A stretch of 64,000 nucleotides of DNA from Flavobacterium azooxidireducens (GTDB taxonomy: Bacteria; Bacteroidota; Bacteroidia; Flavobacteriales; Flavobacteriaceae), in contig NZ_CP096205.1 in NCBI RefSeq assembly GCF_023195775.1, forward strand, positions 124,001 to 188,000, in the 5' to 3' direction. Shown here in pieces: positions 8,185 to 15,852 of this stretch (the first letter of the stretch is position 1; every line of letters begins with the position of its first letter). Position numbers and translations under genes: made by a program. The notes under the pieces were generated by a model. The model saw only the letters and a program-made list of their open reading frames with translations, did no database searches and was not told the origin of the DNA.

Positions 8185-8250
8185 AGCCACGAATTACACG
8201 AATTTACACAAACAACTCGTGCAAATTCTTGTAATTCGTGGCTGTTTTTT
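8185..8250. terminator. Large palindrome acting as terminator (dispersed repeat type)
   Basis: AGCCACGAATTACACGAATT (8185-8204) pairs with AATTCTTGTAATTCGTGGCT (8224-8243), and a T-run follows. It separates convergent genes and can end transcription from both sides. Palindromes built on CCACGAATTACACGAAT are common dispersed intergenic repeats in Flavobacteriaceae (established knowledge; other copies are not visible in this window). Confidence 0.7.
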
Positions 8251-8269
8251 ATCTATAAAGTTTGATTTT

Positions 8270-9784
8270 TTATTGAACGGCAGTTAACGCATTAATAATT
8301 CCATGACCAAATTGTGAATTTTTGGTTGGATAAAATTGCGAGGATTGTTTCATTTTTGTCAACACTTGAGCTTTTGTCCACGTTGGATTTTTTGCCCAAA
8401 CTAAAGCCGCAATTCCTGCTGTTGTTGCCGTTGCCACCGATGAACCACCCACATAATCCGCTTGATTGTTGTAGTAACTCAACACCGGAACTTTGTTTCC
8501 GGTTCCGGCACGTTCCATCATAATGGTGAAATCAATTTCGCTTCCGCTGTGGCAAACATCACATTTTTGATAAGTTGATGCTTCTTTGATTCCGGTAACA
8601 GCAACGGTTTCAGACATCCAAGCCGGAAAAATTACACCTACAAAATTCGTAAACGAAGTTGATGTTCCGCCGGCACAAAAAATTAATTTCCCTCTGTTGT
8701 TGGCATATCGAACTCCGTCTTCTATTTTTCCAACCGAAAAAATGTGTCCCATTGACATTGAAATAATTTTTACATCCGTACGATTTCCTAAGGCTGTAAA
8801 TGCATTTTTTACACCGTTTTGCTCATGATAACCATTCAACACCACATCGGAAGAAGCACGATATGAAACTAAATTAGCATTATACGCAACTCCAACAGGC
8901 AAACCTGAATTATTTCGAGGAGCAGTTGCCACAGATGCCATACTTGTACCATGACTACATAAATCATTCACACCATCTGTTGAAGTTGACCAAGGCCAAA
9001 TAGAATCGACATACGTTCCATATTTTTGCACAAAACGACCAGAAGATTGCCCTGTGTTAAAACTACCGTTCATTAATGATTGTTGTGGAGATAAACCGGT
9101 ATCAACCACTCCGATTGTTACGCCGCTTCCTGAAGTTAAACTCCACGCAGCCGGAATATTGTGTTTGTAAAAAGCCCAAGGAACTCTTGCGTTTGGCGTA
9201 ACCGTAGTGAAATCGGCTGTACTTATTGTTGATGAACTGTAGCCACAACCTGAACTGGACATGGTTTGATAACCTTCTTCACTTTGCGGAGCTTCGTGAG
9301 TAAAATAACGATAATCAGCAGGCTCAACATAACGAACGTAGCGATTTCTACGAAGAGCTTCTAAGGTTTCTTGTTTGGTGATTCTGACATCGATTAAATT
9401 TAAAAACGGATCTTCATACATTACTAAATCTTCGGTTTGTTCGGTTTCGTAACGTTTAATCAAATTTATAATTTCCGTTTGCATTTGAGTAGCTGCATTA
9501 GATTGCGAACGATCAAAATCATCTGCATTTCTACCAAAACCAATAGTAACTAAATTGTTTCCTTTTAACACAGCACTCCACAACATGTGCGTACTTGCTT
9601 CTTTCCAATAAAACTTTTTACCGTTCTGATTAAATGAGTTGATTTTGTCATTAATCTGACGGGCTGTTAAAGGTTCTTGCTGATTTTCGATGGTAATTAA
9701 TTCTTCTTTAAAATCTTCTTCTTTTGAACAAGAAGCAAAAACCAACAATGCGAAAACTGAAATTCTGAATAATTTTTTTGTCAT
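8270..9784 (-). CDS. Subtilisin-like serine protease lipoprotein (S8 family, 504 aa)
   Basis: This is a surface or periplasmic peptidase. A lipoprotein signal ends in LVFASC (Cys19), then comes a propeptide-like region to about residue 165. The catalytic triad is visible: Asp228 in GVVDTG, His278 in SHGTS and Ser449 in GGSSVATA. The region where S8 enzymes usually carry the oxyanion-hole Asn (AAGN) reads CAGGTS, so the Asn seems absent; this needs an alignment. A CDVC pair at about 408-411 could bind metal or form a disulfide. There is no T9SS sorting domain, so it is probably lipid-anchored. It stands alone, with terminators or gaps on both sides. Confidence 0.9.
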   Translation of the reverse strand: MTKKLFRISVFALLVFASCSKEEDFKEELITIENQQEPLTARQINDKINSFNQNGKKFYWKEASTHMLWSAVLKGNNLVTIGFGRNADDFDRSQSNAATQMQTEIINLIKRYETEQTEDLVMYEDPFLNLIDVRITKQETLEALRRNRYVRYVEPADYRYFTHEAPQSEEGYQTMSSSGCGYSSSTISTADFTTVTPNARVPWAFYKHNIPAAWSLTSGSGVTIGVVDTGLSPQQSLMNGSFNTGQSSGRFVQKYGTYVDSIWPWSTSTDGVNDLCSHGTSMASVATAPRNNSGLPVGVAYNANLVSYRASSDVVLNGYHEQNGVKNAFTALGNRTDVKIISMSMGHIFSVGKIEDGVRYANNRGKLIFCAGGTSTSFTNFVGVIFPAWMSETVAVTGIKEASTYQKCDVCHSGSEIDFTIMMERAGTGNKVPVLSYYNNQADYVGGSSVATATTAGIAALVWAKNPTWTKAQVLTKMKQSSQFYPTKNSQFGHGIINALTAVQ

Positions 9785-9852
9785 ACTATTACTTTTTTAG
9801 CTTGTGTAGTACGAATATAATAATAAAATAGTTCAAAATTTAAAAAGTTAAT

Positions 9853-9882
9853 AAAAAAGGTTGATGCTTGCACACCAACCTG
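9853..9882 (-). terminator. Terminator of the OmpW-like gene
   Basis: On the minus strand AGGTTG and CAACCT form a stem around a 12-nt loop and are followed by TTTTTTA. It lies 40 bp beyond the stop of the OmpW-like gene. Confidence 0.6.
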
Positions 9883-9921
9883 ATTCATTTTTAAAAAACG
9901 TGTAATAAACCAATTATTTTA

Positions 9922-10605
9922 TTAGAATTTCATCCCGAAACCTATTCCAACAATCCAAGGATTAATTTCTACTTCTGCAGGAATAACAAGTCCCGCTGCT
10001 AAATTTGTAGCATCAACGGTAACATCTGTTTTTAAGAATAACCGTTTTACGTCAAAGTTTACAAAAAATGTATCGTCAAACATAACATCAAAACCAATTT
10101 GAGCCGCAAAACCAATTGCATTATCATATTCAATATCTTTGACAACATCACCTTCTTTTACATTATAAAACAAGGTATAATTGATACCGGCTCCCACATA
10201 CGGTTTAAATTTTTTCTCTTTTAAGGGAAAAAAGTGATACTGAGCAGTTAAAGTAGGGGGCAAAAGCATTACACTTCCTAAATCTACATCAAAACTTGTT
10301 GGCCCGCCAATAGCTGAAATATCTGAGCCAACTGTGTGAACGTCATGTTTTGTTGTACCTAAAATTAATTCGGCTGCAAAGTTTTTTGTAAAGAAATAAG
10401 TAAAATCTAATTCCGGAACAATAGCGTTAGAAATAGATACGTCTCCACCGATAATACCAATTTTGGCACTCTCATTTGGCATAACACCAATACCTCTTAA
10501 CCTTACTTGCCATTTTTTAAAATCACTACTTTTTTCTTCTTGAGCTTGTGAAACCGTAGTCATTAGTAATGACATTGCAAATAATGCAAAAACTATTTTT
10601 TTCAT
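9922..10605 (-). CDS. OmpW-family outer membrane protein (227 aa)
   Basis: A signal peptide (cleaved about SQAQ, residues 19-22) is followed by an 8-strand beta-barrel pattern ending in Phe (WIVGIGFGMKF), the usual outer-membrane insertion signal. OmpW-type features are the N-terminal WQVRLRGIGVMPNES segment, AELILGTTKHDV, and the PPTLTAQYHFFP and KPYVGAGINYTLFY strands. OmpW proteins form small channels with a hydrophobic lateral exit, and this one probably passes small hydrophobic compounds. The length matches the family. It is monocistronic, with a -7 box 26 bp upstream of the ATG and its own terminator. Confidence 0.9.
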   Translation of the reverse strand: MKKIVFALFAMSLLMTTVSQAQEEKSSDFKKWQVRLRGIGVMPNESAKIGIIGGDVSISNAIVPELDFTYFFTKNFAAELILGTTKHDVHTVGSDISAIGGPTSFDVDLGSVMLLPPTLTAQYHFFPLKEKKFKPYVGAGINYTLFYNVKEGDVVKDIEYDNAIGFAAQIGFDVMFDDTFFVNFDVKRLFLKTDVTVDATNLAAGLVIPAEVEINPWIVGIGFGMKF

Positions 10606-10630
10606 TTTTTTGTTTGTTAAAATTACAGTT

Positions 10631-10638
10631 CAAAAATA
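10631..10638 (-). promoter_or_regulatory. -7 box of the OmpW-like gene
   Basis: On the minus strand TATTTTTG matches the Bacteroidota sigma-A -7 consensus TAnnTTTG, 26 bp before the ATG. No firm -33 box was assigned. Confidence 0.45.
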
Positions 10639-10729
10639 ATTTTAACAAAAAATTCAAATACTGATAAAAATCATTTATCAAAAATTATTTCTGAAGTAAT
10701 AAAATTAAAGTTTTTGTAAATTTTGTTCA

Positions 10730-10737
10730 TACATTTG
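10730..10737 (+). promoter_or_regulatory. -7 box of smpB
   Basis: TACATTTG matches TAnnTTTG and is followed by C, as is common. It ends 7 bp before the ATG at 10745, so the transcript would have almost no leader. If so, the second ATG at 10754 could be the real start. Confidence 0.5.
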
Positions 10738-10744
10738 CATTCCT

Positions 10745-11197
10745 ATGCAAAAAATGATTAACATACTAAATAAAAGAGCTAAATTTGATTATGAAATTTT
10801 GGAACGATATGATGCCGGGATTGTTTTAACCGGTACCGAAATAAAATCGATTCGATTGGGAAAAGCTTCGATAACAGAAAGCTTTTGTGAATTTCATAAT
10901 GGTGAACTATTTGTGATTAACTCACAAGTAGAAGAATATTTGTATGGTACACACTACAACCACAAAGCCAAAAGCGAACGCAAACTTTTATTGAACAAAA
11001 AAGAATTGAAAAGCTTAGAAAAAAGTATGCAAAACAAAGGCTTAACCATTGTTCCATTGCGACTTTACATCAACGAAAAAGGATATGCCAAAATGGAAAT
11101 TGCTCTTTGTCGTGGAAAGAAAAACTATGACAAACGCGAAACCATTAAAGACAGAGACACCAAACGCGACATTGATCGGGTGAAGAAAAGCTTTTAA
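10745..11197 (+). CDS. smpB: SsrA-binding protein SmpB
   Basis: SmpB binds tmRNA and delivers it to stalled ribosomes for trans-translation. The 150-residue length and the whole fold pattern fit: [24 protein letters not shown] at the start, [11 protein letters not shown], then [17 protein letters not shown] and [10 protein letters not shown] in the core, and the basic C-terminal tail after [16 protein letters not shown], which enters the ribosomal decoding centre. The start could be the ATG at 10745 or the one at 10754. An IS110 element lies directly downstream. tmRNA is not in this window. Confidence 0.97.
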   Translation: MQKMINILNKRAKFDYEILERYDAGIVLTGTEIKSIRLGKASITESFCEFHNGELFVINSQVEEYLYGTHYNHKAKSERKLLLNKKELKSLEKSMQNKGLTIVPLRLYINEKGYAKMEIALCRGKKNYDKRETIKDRDTKRDIDRVKKSF

Positions 11198-11293
11198 ATT
11201 ATTTTTTTTAAATTTTAGTACAACCTACTTTATGTGATTTCTCCTTCGTCCTTTAGATTTGTTTTTAGAAAAAATCAATAAATTTATGATTGA

Positions 11294-11371
11294 GAAAGGA
11301 AGCAAAAGTACACTATTCCTGCGTCAGAGTTAATTACTCATATTTCGATTAAGACTTTAGCTTCCCTTTTC
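11294..11371 (+). ncRNA. Candidate bridge-RNA stem-loop of the IS110 element
   Basis: GAAAGGAAGCAAAAGT (11294-11309) pairs with ACTTTAGCTTCCCTTTTC (11354-11371) with one A/A mismatch and a small bulge. This closes an interior of about 45 nt. IS110-group elements are known to express from the left end a structured bridge RNA with a target-binding and a donor-binding loop. The position (upstream of the transposase) and size are right, but the loop-target pairing could not be checked. Confidence 0.45.
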
Positions 11372-11427
11372 ATCAAAGACTCAAATAGAAATTAGGGAAC
11401 CAGACCCATTATTAAGGAGTTGAGCTT

Positions 11428-12447
11428 ATGATGAATTTCTCAAATCACTTGTTTAACGTTAAAAGCAAAGTTATGAAAAACATTATTATTGGCATTGACA
11501 TCAGTAAGAAGACTTTAGACATTTGTATCAAAGATGAAAAAGTTTCCTATTTTACTATTGAAAACAAAGTACAGAGTATTAAGCGTTTTTTTAAAATTTA
11601 TTCTACTAGCTATCCTATTGTAGCTATGGAAAATACGGGTAAATATAATTGGAATTTGTTGCAGGTCTTGGAATCTCACAACTTTAAAGTTTATATCATA
11701 TCACCCTTACACTTAAAGAAGAGTATGGGCCTTACAAGAGGAAAAAATGACAAGGTTGATGCACTTCGAATTTGTAATTTTATCGAGAAGAACCATCAAG
11801 AAATTACACAATGGAAACCTTCATCCTTGACAATCAGAAAAATTAAAGTACTGCTTACAGAAAGAGCAGCAAGAATAAAAATGAGAAAACAATTGACGAG
11901 CCAGCAGGATGACTACAAACTGATGAAAGGAATTAATATGGACAAGGAATTGCTGAAATTAAATTTGCAACTTGTTAAGAGTATTGATATTCAAATTAAA
12001 AACATAGAAAAAAGTATAGAAGAAGTTATCTCTAGTGAATCAGATTTAAAAAATAATTATCAATTGATGAAGTCTGTTCCTGGTGTAGGTAAAGTGCTCT
12101 CGTGGATTATTTTGGCAAAAACGGAAGGGTTTACAACTATAACAGATCCAAGGAAAATGGCCTGTTATAGCGGAGTTGTTCCTTTTGATTTTCAGTCAGG
12201 CACATCAATAAAGCGAAGATCCGGAGTGTCAAGGCTTGCTGATAAAACAGTTAAAAGTGTCTTGCATCTAGGAGCGATGAGTGCTATTAGGAATGATAAT
12301 GACTTAAGAAATTATTATCTTCGAAAAGTAGAAGAAGGTAAAAATAAAATGAGCGTTAGAAATGCAGTTAGAAACAAAATAATACATCGGGTTTTTGCAG
12401 TAATTAAAAACCAAATTCCTTATCAAAAAAATTTGGTTTTATCATAG
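11428..12447 (+). CDS. IS110-family transposase (DEDD recombinase, 339 aa)
   Basis: The transposase has the N-terminal RuvC-like DEDD domain with GIDISKKTLD (about residues 22-31), AMENTGKYNW (about 70-79) and GKNDKVDALRI (about 108-118). It also has the C-terminal Transposase_20 domain with SVPGVGKVLSW, YSGVVPFDFQSGTS and the KRRSGVSRLAD segment that carries the catalytic Ser region. The ATG at 11428 is preceded by AAGGAG at 11414-11419 with 8-nt spacing, a Shine-Dalgarno sequence that is unusual for this phylum. An alternative start is the Met at residue 16. The gene is full length and shows no frameshift, so the element may still be active. Confidence 0.93.
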   Translation: MMNFSNHLFNVKSKVMKNIIIGIDISKKTLDICIKDEKVSYFTIENKVQSIKRFFKIYSTSYPIVAMENTGKYNWNLLQVLESHNFKVYIISPLHLKKSMGLTRGKNDKVDALRICNFIEKNHQEITQWKPSSLTIRKIKVLLTERAARIKMRKQLTSQQDDYKLMKGINMDKELLKLNLQLVKSIDIQIKNIEKSIEEVISSESDLKNNYQLMKSVPGVGKVLSWIILAKTEGFTTITDPRKMACYSGVVPFDFQSGTSIKRRSGVSRLADKTVKSVLHLGAMSAIRNDNDLRNYYLRKVEEGKNKMSVRNAVRNKIIHRVFAVIKNQIPYQKNLVLS

Positions 12448-12472
12448 AAATCGAAATGACACAGTAAAGAGA

Positions 12473-12931
12473 CTAGGCAGAGTTTATTACTCTCTCAATT
12501 TTTTTTGTTACAAATTTATACTCAACAAAAGCAAGAAGATAAAAAATCAAATTAAGTGATAATATAAACAAGAAATCACTTTCCAAATTTTTAGATTTTA
12601 TCGAGTGATAGATTGTCATTAATAATCCTGCTGAAAGAACAACGATTAAAATCATAGATAATAACTGCAATCGTACTTTATATTCTTTAAAATTACTTTT
12701 ATTAAAACTCACAATTAATTTTGGAAGTAATCTTTCAAAAGGTGTTGTAATTCTTAGCAAGTCAATTTGAGTATTGTTTTCGAAACCTAAAAAAAACTTA
12801 TTTGGTTCTGCTATATAAGTCGAACCTGATTTTAAATCTAAGGATGTGTGTCTCTTCAACGTAAATAATCTAATATTTCGCTCAATTTTATCAGAGTTCA
12901 ATTCTGGAATAGTTACTTTTCTAAAGTACAT
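12473..12931 (-). CDS. Hypothetical membrane protein (152 aa)
   Basis: No family is recognised. About 85 soluble residues are followed by two hydrophobic segments at about 89-108 and 119-137, with a basic C-terminal tail. The protein is probably anchored in the inner membrane by a helical hairpin with its N-terminal domain in the cytoplasm. It is a single gene next to the IS110 element, whose right end comes within about 25 bp of its stop codon. Its 3' end may have been altered by the insertion, which cannot be tested without a relative. Confidence 0.65.
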   Translation of the reverse strand: MYFRKVTIPELNSDKIERNIRLFTLKRHTSLDLKSGSTYIAEPNKFFLGFENNTQIDLLRITTPFERLLPKLIVSFNKSNFKEYKVRLQLLSMILIVVLSAGLLMTIYHSIKSKNLESDFLFILSLNLIFYLLAFVEYKFVTKKIERVINSA

Positions 12932-12993
12932 TTTAAGTTTATTTTAATTAATGTTATTTCTGTGAGATTAGATTATTTGTCTTTTTGTTTTTG

Positions 12994-13017
12994 CTCCGAA
13001 GTCGGTAGACTTCGGAG
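12994..13017. repeat. Perfect hairpin
   Basis: CTCCGAAGTC and GACTTCGGAG form a perfect 10-bp stem with loop GGTA, between the membrane protein start and the next gene's stop. The sequence recalls the REP hairpins at 56308-56370 (CCGACTTCAGTCGG) but is not the same. There is no T-run on the strand of the upstream gene. Confidence 0.6.
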
Positions 13018-13021
13018 AGCC

Positions 13022-13474
13022 TTATTTCAAATCATTTGGATCAATGCTAGTTCCTATTTGATCACAAAATCCTCTTAACAAATTTTCATTCAAAAGTTCT
13101 AATTTAAAGCATCGAACTAAAAAATAATAAGCAGCATTTACCAATTCTTTTCTCGAATCATTCTTATCATTTTTTGCTCTTTGTTTTGGAAGTTCAGGTT
13201 TTTTATAATGTTCTTTGCTCAACTCACATATATCATTGCATATATAACAATATTCGGAAATTTTTACATTTTTTTCTTCTATCCACTTTTCTTGTGCCTC
13301 ATACATTTTTTCAAATCGAAATTTGTGTTAATCAATGACTGTCAATGAATTTACAACTTCATTAATCCAAAAGTCGATGTTAGCAAAATGTCCTGCTATA
13401 ATAAAAGCATAACTGTTTTTAAATTTATTAAGTTGTTTTGTAATTAAATTTGCTTTTTCAACAGTATATATCAT
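13022..13474 (-). pseudogene. Small cytoplasmic protein broken by an in-frame TAA
   Basis: The minus-strand frame opens with an ATG at 13472-13474 and reads 48 codons (MIYTVEKANLITKQLNKF and on) to a TAA at 13328-13330. It then continues open in the same frame through HKFRFEK to the Met at 13306 and on to the stop at 13022. Together this gives about 149 residues that read as one protein. The second half contains CYICNDICELS, a CxxCxxxC cluster that could bind zinc, and ends in CDQIGTSIDPNDLK. The family is not named with confidence. The downstream half alone (94 aa from 13306) could be translated by re-initiation, but loss of function is more likely. Confidence 0.6.
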
Positions 13475-13612
13475 AGGGTTAATTTATGGATTTTGTGAGA
13501 TAATAAGACGCAGAACTATAATTTTTAGCTAATAAAATTCATTTATGACAAATTATTATTTTGTCTCTCACAATTTTAAAAACAAAACTCAAATCTCCTT
13601 CTTAGCACTTAA

Positions 13613-13663
13613 CCTCGTGAGGGATTGAAGCGAAAAGCCCGGCCGGAGCTTGCGGAGGAACGC
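13613..13663. repeat. GC-rich dispersed repeat
   Basis: CCTCGTGAGG hairpin, then GGATTGAAGCGAAAAGCCC and GGCCGGAGCTTGCGGAGG, stand out as GC-rich in very AT-rich DNA. The layout GATTG..CG.AAAGC then GGAGCTTG resembles a collapsed form of the elements at 15606-15741 and 26099-26254, without the variable arms. The rest of 13475-13731 holds an inverted repeat TTGTGAGA/TCTCACAA (13493-13500, 13566-13573) and the operator described next. Confidence 0.4.
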
Positions 13664-13699
13664 TAAAAAGTTGAGAAAAAGTTTTGAAATCAAAAATAA

Positions 13700-13720
13700 A
13701 TGACTAAATTTGTCATGACA
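13700..13720. promoter_or_regulatory. Candidate XRE operator upstream of fic
   Basis: ATGAC-N7-GTCAT (13700-13716) overlaps the perfect palindrome TGTCATGACA (13711-13720). The site ends 11 bp before the start codon of a gene whose product begins with an XRE-type DNA-binding domain, so autoregulation is a natural guess. No experimental support is implied. Confidence 0.45.
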
Positions 13721-13731
13721 TTATTTAGGAT

Positions 13732-14784
13732 ATGAAAGATTTGCTTAGAACAGCCAGAGAAAAAAAGAACCTAAAAACCCGTGAAGTTGCACAACTTCTT
13801 GGGATAGATCAGGCATTGGTAAGTAAGTTTGAAAGTGGAAACCGAAAACCCACCCGAGAGCAAGTGGTAAAATTGGCTTCGGTTTTGGAGATTGATTATG
13901 AAACATTAATGGTGGCTTGGTTGAAGGAAAAAATTCTTTATGAAATTGGCGATGACACTCATTTTGGTATCAAAGCGATGATGGTTGCGGAAAGTGAAAT
14001 GAAGTATGAACTCACACCAAAGAAGAGAGAATTTTCACCTTCGTTGATGGAGATTTTGAATGAAATTGATTCGCTTAAGAAAATTTTGGATCAAAAAAGA
14101 GCTTTTGACAGTTTTAGAATTGCTCAAGCATTAGAGTTAGAATATACTTTTGAAAGCAACCGTATTGAAGGAAATACTTTAACCTTGCGAGAAACCGATT
14201 TGGTTATTAACGAAGGTTTAACCGTTTCCGGAAAAAGCATGCGAGAGCATTTGGAAGCCATTAATCATCAGGAAGCGATTGGCTATATCAAGCAATTGAT
14301 GGAAAGAAGTTTTAGTTTTAATGAGCGAGAATTGTTGTCGATTCATAATTTGATTCTACGTGGGATAATTCCAGAAGATGCCGGTCGATACCGCAGAGTT
14401 CAAGTCATGATTAAAGGAAGTAGTCATATGCCACCTCAACCCTACATGGTTGCCAAAGAAATGGAAGACTATTTTTTGTGGTATGAAACTGAAAAAAAGA
14501 AATTGCATCCGGTGATTTTGGCTGCAGAAATGCATGAAAGATTAGTCACTATTCACCCATTTATTGATGGAAACGGCAGAACTTCGCGTTTAGTCATGAA
14601 TTTGATTTTGCTACAACACGGCTATGTAATTGCCAATATTAAAGGTGATTATGACAATAGAATGAACTATTATAATGCATTAGAAACTGCTCAGACCAAA
14701 AGCAATAAAGAAGATTTTTTGCTCTTTATTGCTCAAATTGAAAAGGAAAGTTTGGAGCGTTATTTAAGTATTATTGGTCAATAA
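13732..14784 (+). CDS. XRE-Fic protein (AMP-transferase with HTH domain, 350 aa)
   Basis: Residues 1-60 form a Cro/C1-type helix-turn-helix (REVAQLLGIDQALVSKFESGNRKPTREQ). The Fic domain follows, with the autoinhibitory motif SNRIEGN (142-148, pattern S-x-x-x-E-G-N) N-terminal to the core, the class II arrangement. The catalytic loop HPFIDGNGRTSR (275-286) is complete. Fic enzymes usually transfer AMP from ATP to a hydroxyl group on a target protein, and the inhibitory Glu normally keeps them off. The fused XRE domain suggests the protein binds DNA, perhaps its own operator, and controls its own level, as in solitary toxin-antitoxin-like Fic modules. No separate antitoxin gene is next to it. 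A terminator follows directly. Confidence 0.92.
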   Translation: MKDLLRTAREKKNLKTREVAQLLGIDQALVSKFESGNRKPTREQVVKLASVLEIDYETLMVAWLKEKILYEIGDDTHFGIKAMMVAESEMKYELTPKKREFSPSLMEILNEIDSLKKILDQKRAFDSFRIAQALELEYTFESNRIEGNTLTLRETDLVINEGLTVSGKSMREHLEAINHQEAIGYIKQLMERSFSFNERELLSIHNLILRGIIPEDAGRYRRVQVMIKGSSHMPPQPYMVAKEMEDYFLWYETEKKKLHPVILAAEMHERLVTIHPFIDGNGRTSRLVMNLILLQHGYVIANIKGDYDNRMNYYNALETAQTKSNKEDFLLFIAQIEKESLERYLSIIGQ

Positions 14785-14808
14785 AAAACCCGCTTAGGCG
14801 GGTTTTAT
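14785..14808. terminator. Bidirectional terminator between fic and pcm
   Basis: AAAACCCGC TTA GGCGGGTTTT is a compact GC stem with T-runs on both strands, placed between the 3' ends of convergent genes. Confidence 0.85.
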
Positions 14809-14811
14809 GTT

Positions 14812-15453
14812 TTAATTCTTATCCTCCAACAAAGGAACAAATCGAAATCCACCAAATTCATGTTTTTCAAATTGTGTTTCGTTTTTACGAATTAATAACG
14901 TCATAATTTGCTCTTTTTCGCCAAGCGGAATTACTAACCTTCCTCCTATTTTTAGCTGAGCCATCAATGGTTTTGGGATAATTGGAGCACCGGCCGTCAC
15001 GATGATACTATCAAAAGGAGCATAATTGGGTAATCCTTTGTAACCATCGCCAAACGTTAAAAGTTTTGGACGGATATTTAATTTTGGTAATAATAATGAA
15101 GTGGTTTTAAACAATTCATTTTGTCGTTCAACCGAATAAACTTTTGCTCCCATGGTGCACAAAACGGCGGTTTGATAGCCGGAACCTGTTCCGATTTCCA
15201 ACACTTTATCCTCCTTTTTTACTTCTAATAATTGCGATTGAAAAGCCACGGTATAAGGTTGCGAAATCGTTTGTCCGGCTCCAATCGGGAACGCCTTATC
15301 TTGATAAGCGTATTGCTCAAAACCGGAATCTAAAAACAAATGTCGTGGAATTTTTTTGATGGCTTCCAACACATTTTTGTCTGTAATTCCTTTTTCGCTT
15401 AAAAGTTTAACTAATTGATTTCTAAGTCCTTGATGTTTTTCGGTATCTCTCAC
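14812..15453 (-). CDS. pcm: Protein-L-isoaspartate O-methyltransferase
   Basis: The enzyme uses S-adenosylmethionine to methylate L-isoaspartyl residues that arise by ageing, starting their repair. The family signature is clear: GAGQTISQPYTVAF (about residues 57-70, isoaspartate-binding), then VLEIGTGSGYQTAVL (SAM-binding motif I) and later FDSIIVTAGAP and LVIPLGE. At 213 aa the length is normal. The ATG at 15453 is followed by a basic start (MRDTEKHQGLRNQLV) typical of the family. It is convergent with fic and shares its terminator. No signal peptide is present, so it is cytoplasmic. Confidence 0.96.
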   Translation of the reverse strand: MRDTEKHQGLRNQLVKLLSEKGITDKNVLEAIKKIPRHLFLDSGFEQYAYQDKAFPIGAGQTISQPYTVAFQSQLLEVKKEDKVLEIGTGSGYQTAVLCTMGAKVYSVERQNELFKTTSLLLPKLNIRPKLLTFGDGYKGLPNYAPFDSIIVTAGAPIIPKPLMAQLKIGGRLVIPLGEKEQIMTLLIRKNETQFEKHEFGGFRFVPLLEDKN

Positions 15454-15508
15454 TTGGGGTTCGGGTTAGTTTGGTAAAATTAAACTTTAAATAATGAACT
15501 TGCAAATG

Positions 15509-15578
15509 TTGGGAGATGGAAGTTGGGAGATGGGAGATGGGAGTTGAGAGTTGGGAGTTGGGAGTTGGGAGTTGGGAG
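15509..15578. repeat. GGGAGTT minisatellite
   Basis: Seven-base units of GGGAGTT (with GGGAGAT variants) are repeated about eight times. A reverse-complement partner (CTTCCATCTCCCAACTTCCC, 15757-15776) lies on the other side of the element at 15606-15741, so the two could pair as an outer stem. Such arrays vary in length between strains of Flavobacterium-like bacteria. Confidence 0.7.
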
Positions 15579-15605
15579 AAAATTTACTTTTTTAGCAGGA
15601 TTTCT

Positions 15606-15741
15606 GCCCCCGATTGTAACGGAAAGCATTTTGCAGGCAGCTTGGACATTTTCTTGACAAAAAATAGCGACCACGGGAGCTCATTTTTTGGCTTAGAAAA
15701 TGCCAAGCTGACAAAAAATCTTGCAGTGGAAAGCGGGATAA
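15606..15741. repeat. Structured dispersed repeat, copy A
   Basis: The conserved box CGATTGTAACGGAAAGCATT is followed by an arm CAGCTTGGACATTTTCT (15638-15654) that pairs with AGAAAATGCCAAGCTG (15695-15710). The loop holds AGCGACCACGGGAGCTC, and a final box ATCTTGCAGTGGAAAGC closes the unit. The same boxes recur at 26099-26254 around different arm sequences. The 399 bp between pcm and the next gene hold only this unit and the minisatellite. Confidence 0.65.
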
Positions 15742-15852
15742 GGCACAAAATAAAACTTCCATCTCCCAACTTCCCTCTTCCTGACAATATTTTAAACCTT
15801 TCCTCCTTGTCAATTCTTCCATAATTACTATTTTTGATAAAATTTACTTTTT

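Larger units (their letters stand above)
11200..12472 (+). mobile_element. IS110-family insertion sequence (ends approximate)
   Basis: The element consists of a noncoding left part of about 230 bp, a DEDD transposase gene and a very short right part. IS110 elements lack terminal inverted repeats and do not make target duplications, so the exact ends cannot be read from one copy. The limits given are simply the neighbouring genes, smpB on the left and the minus-strand membrane protein on the right. A long left end and short right end fit the IS110 group rather than IS1111. Confidence 0.75.

Noticed and set aside
10606..10744. CRISPR or tandem repeat array in the smpB leader
   Set aside because: The sequence is only AT-rich, with no regularly spaced identical repeats. 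No CRISPR array was seen anywhere in the window.
15509..15578. CRISPR array suspected from the repeated GGGAGTT units
   Set aside because: The units are 7 bp with no spacers, so it is a minisatellite.
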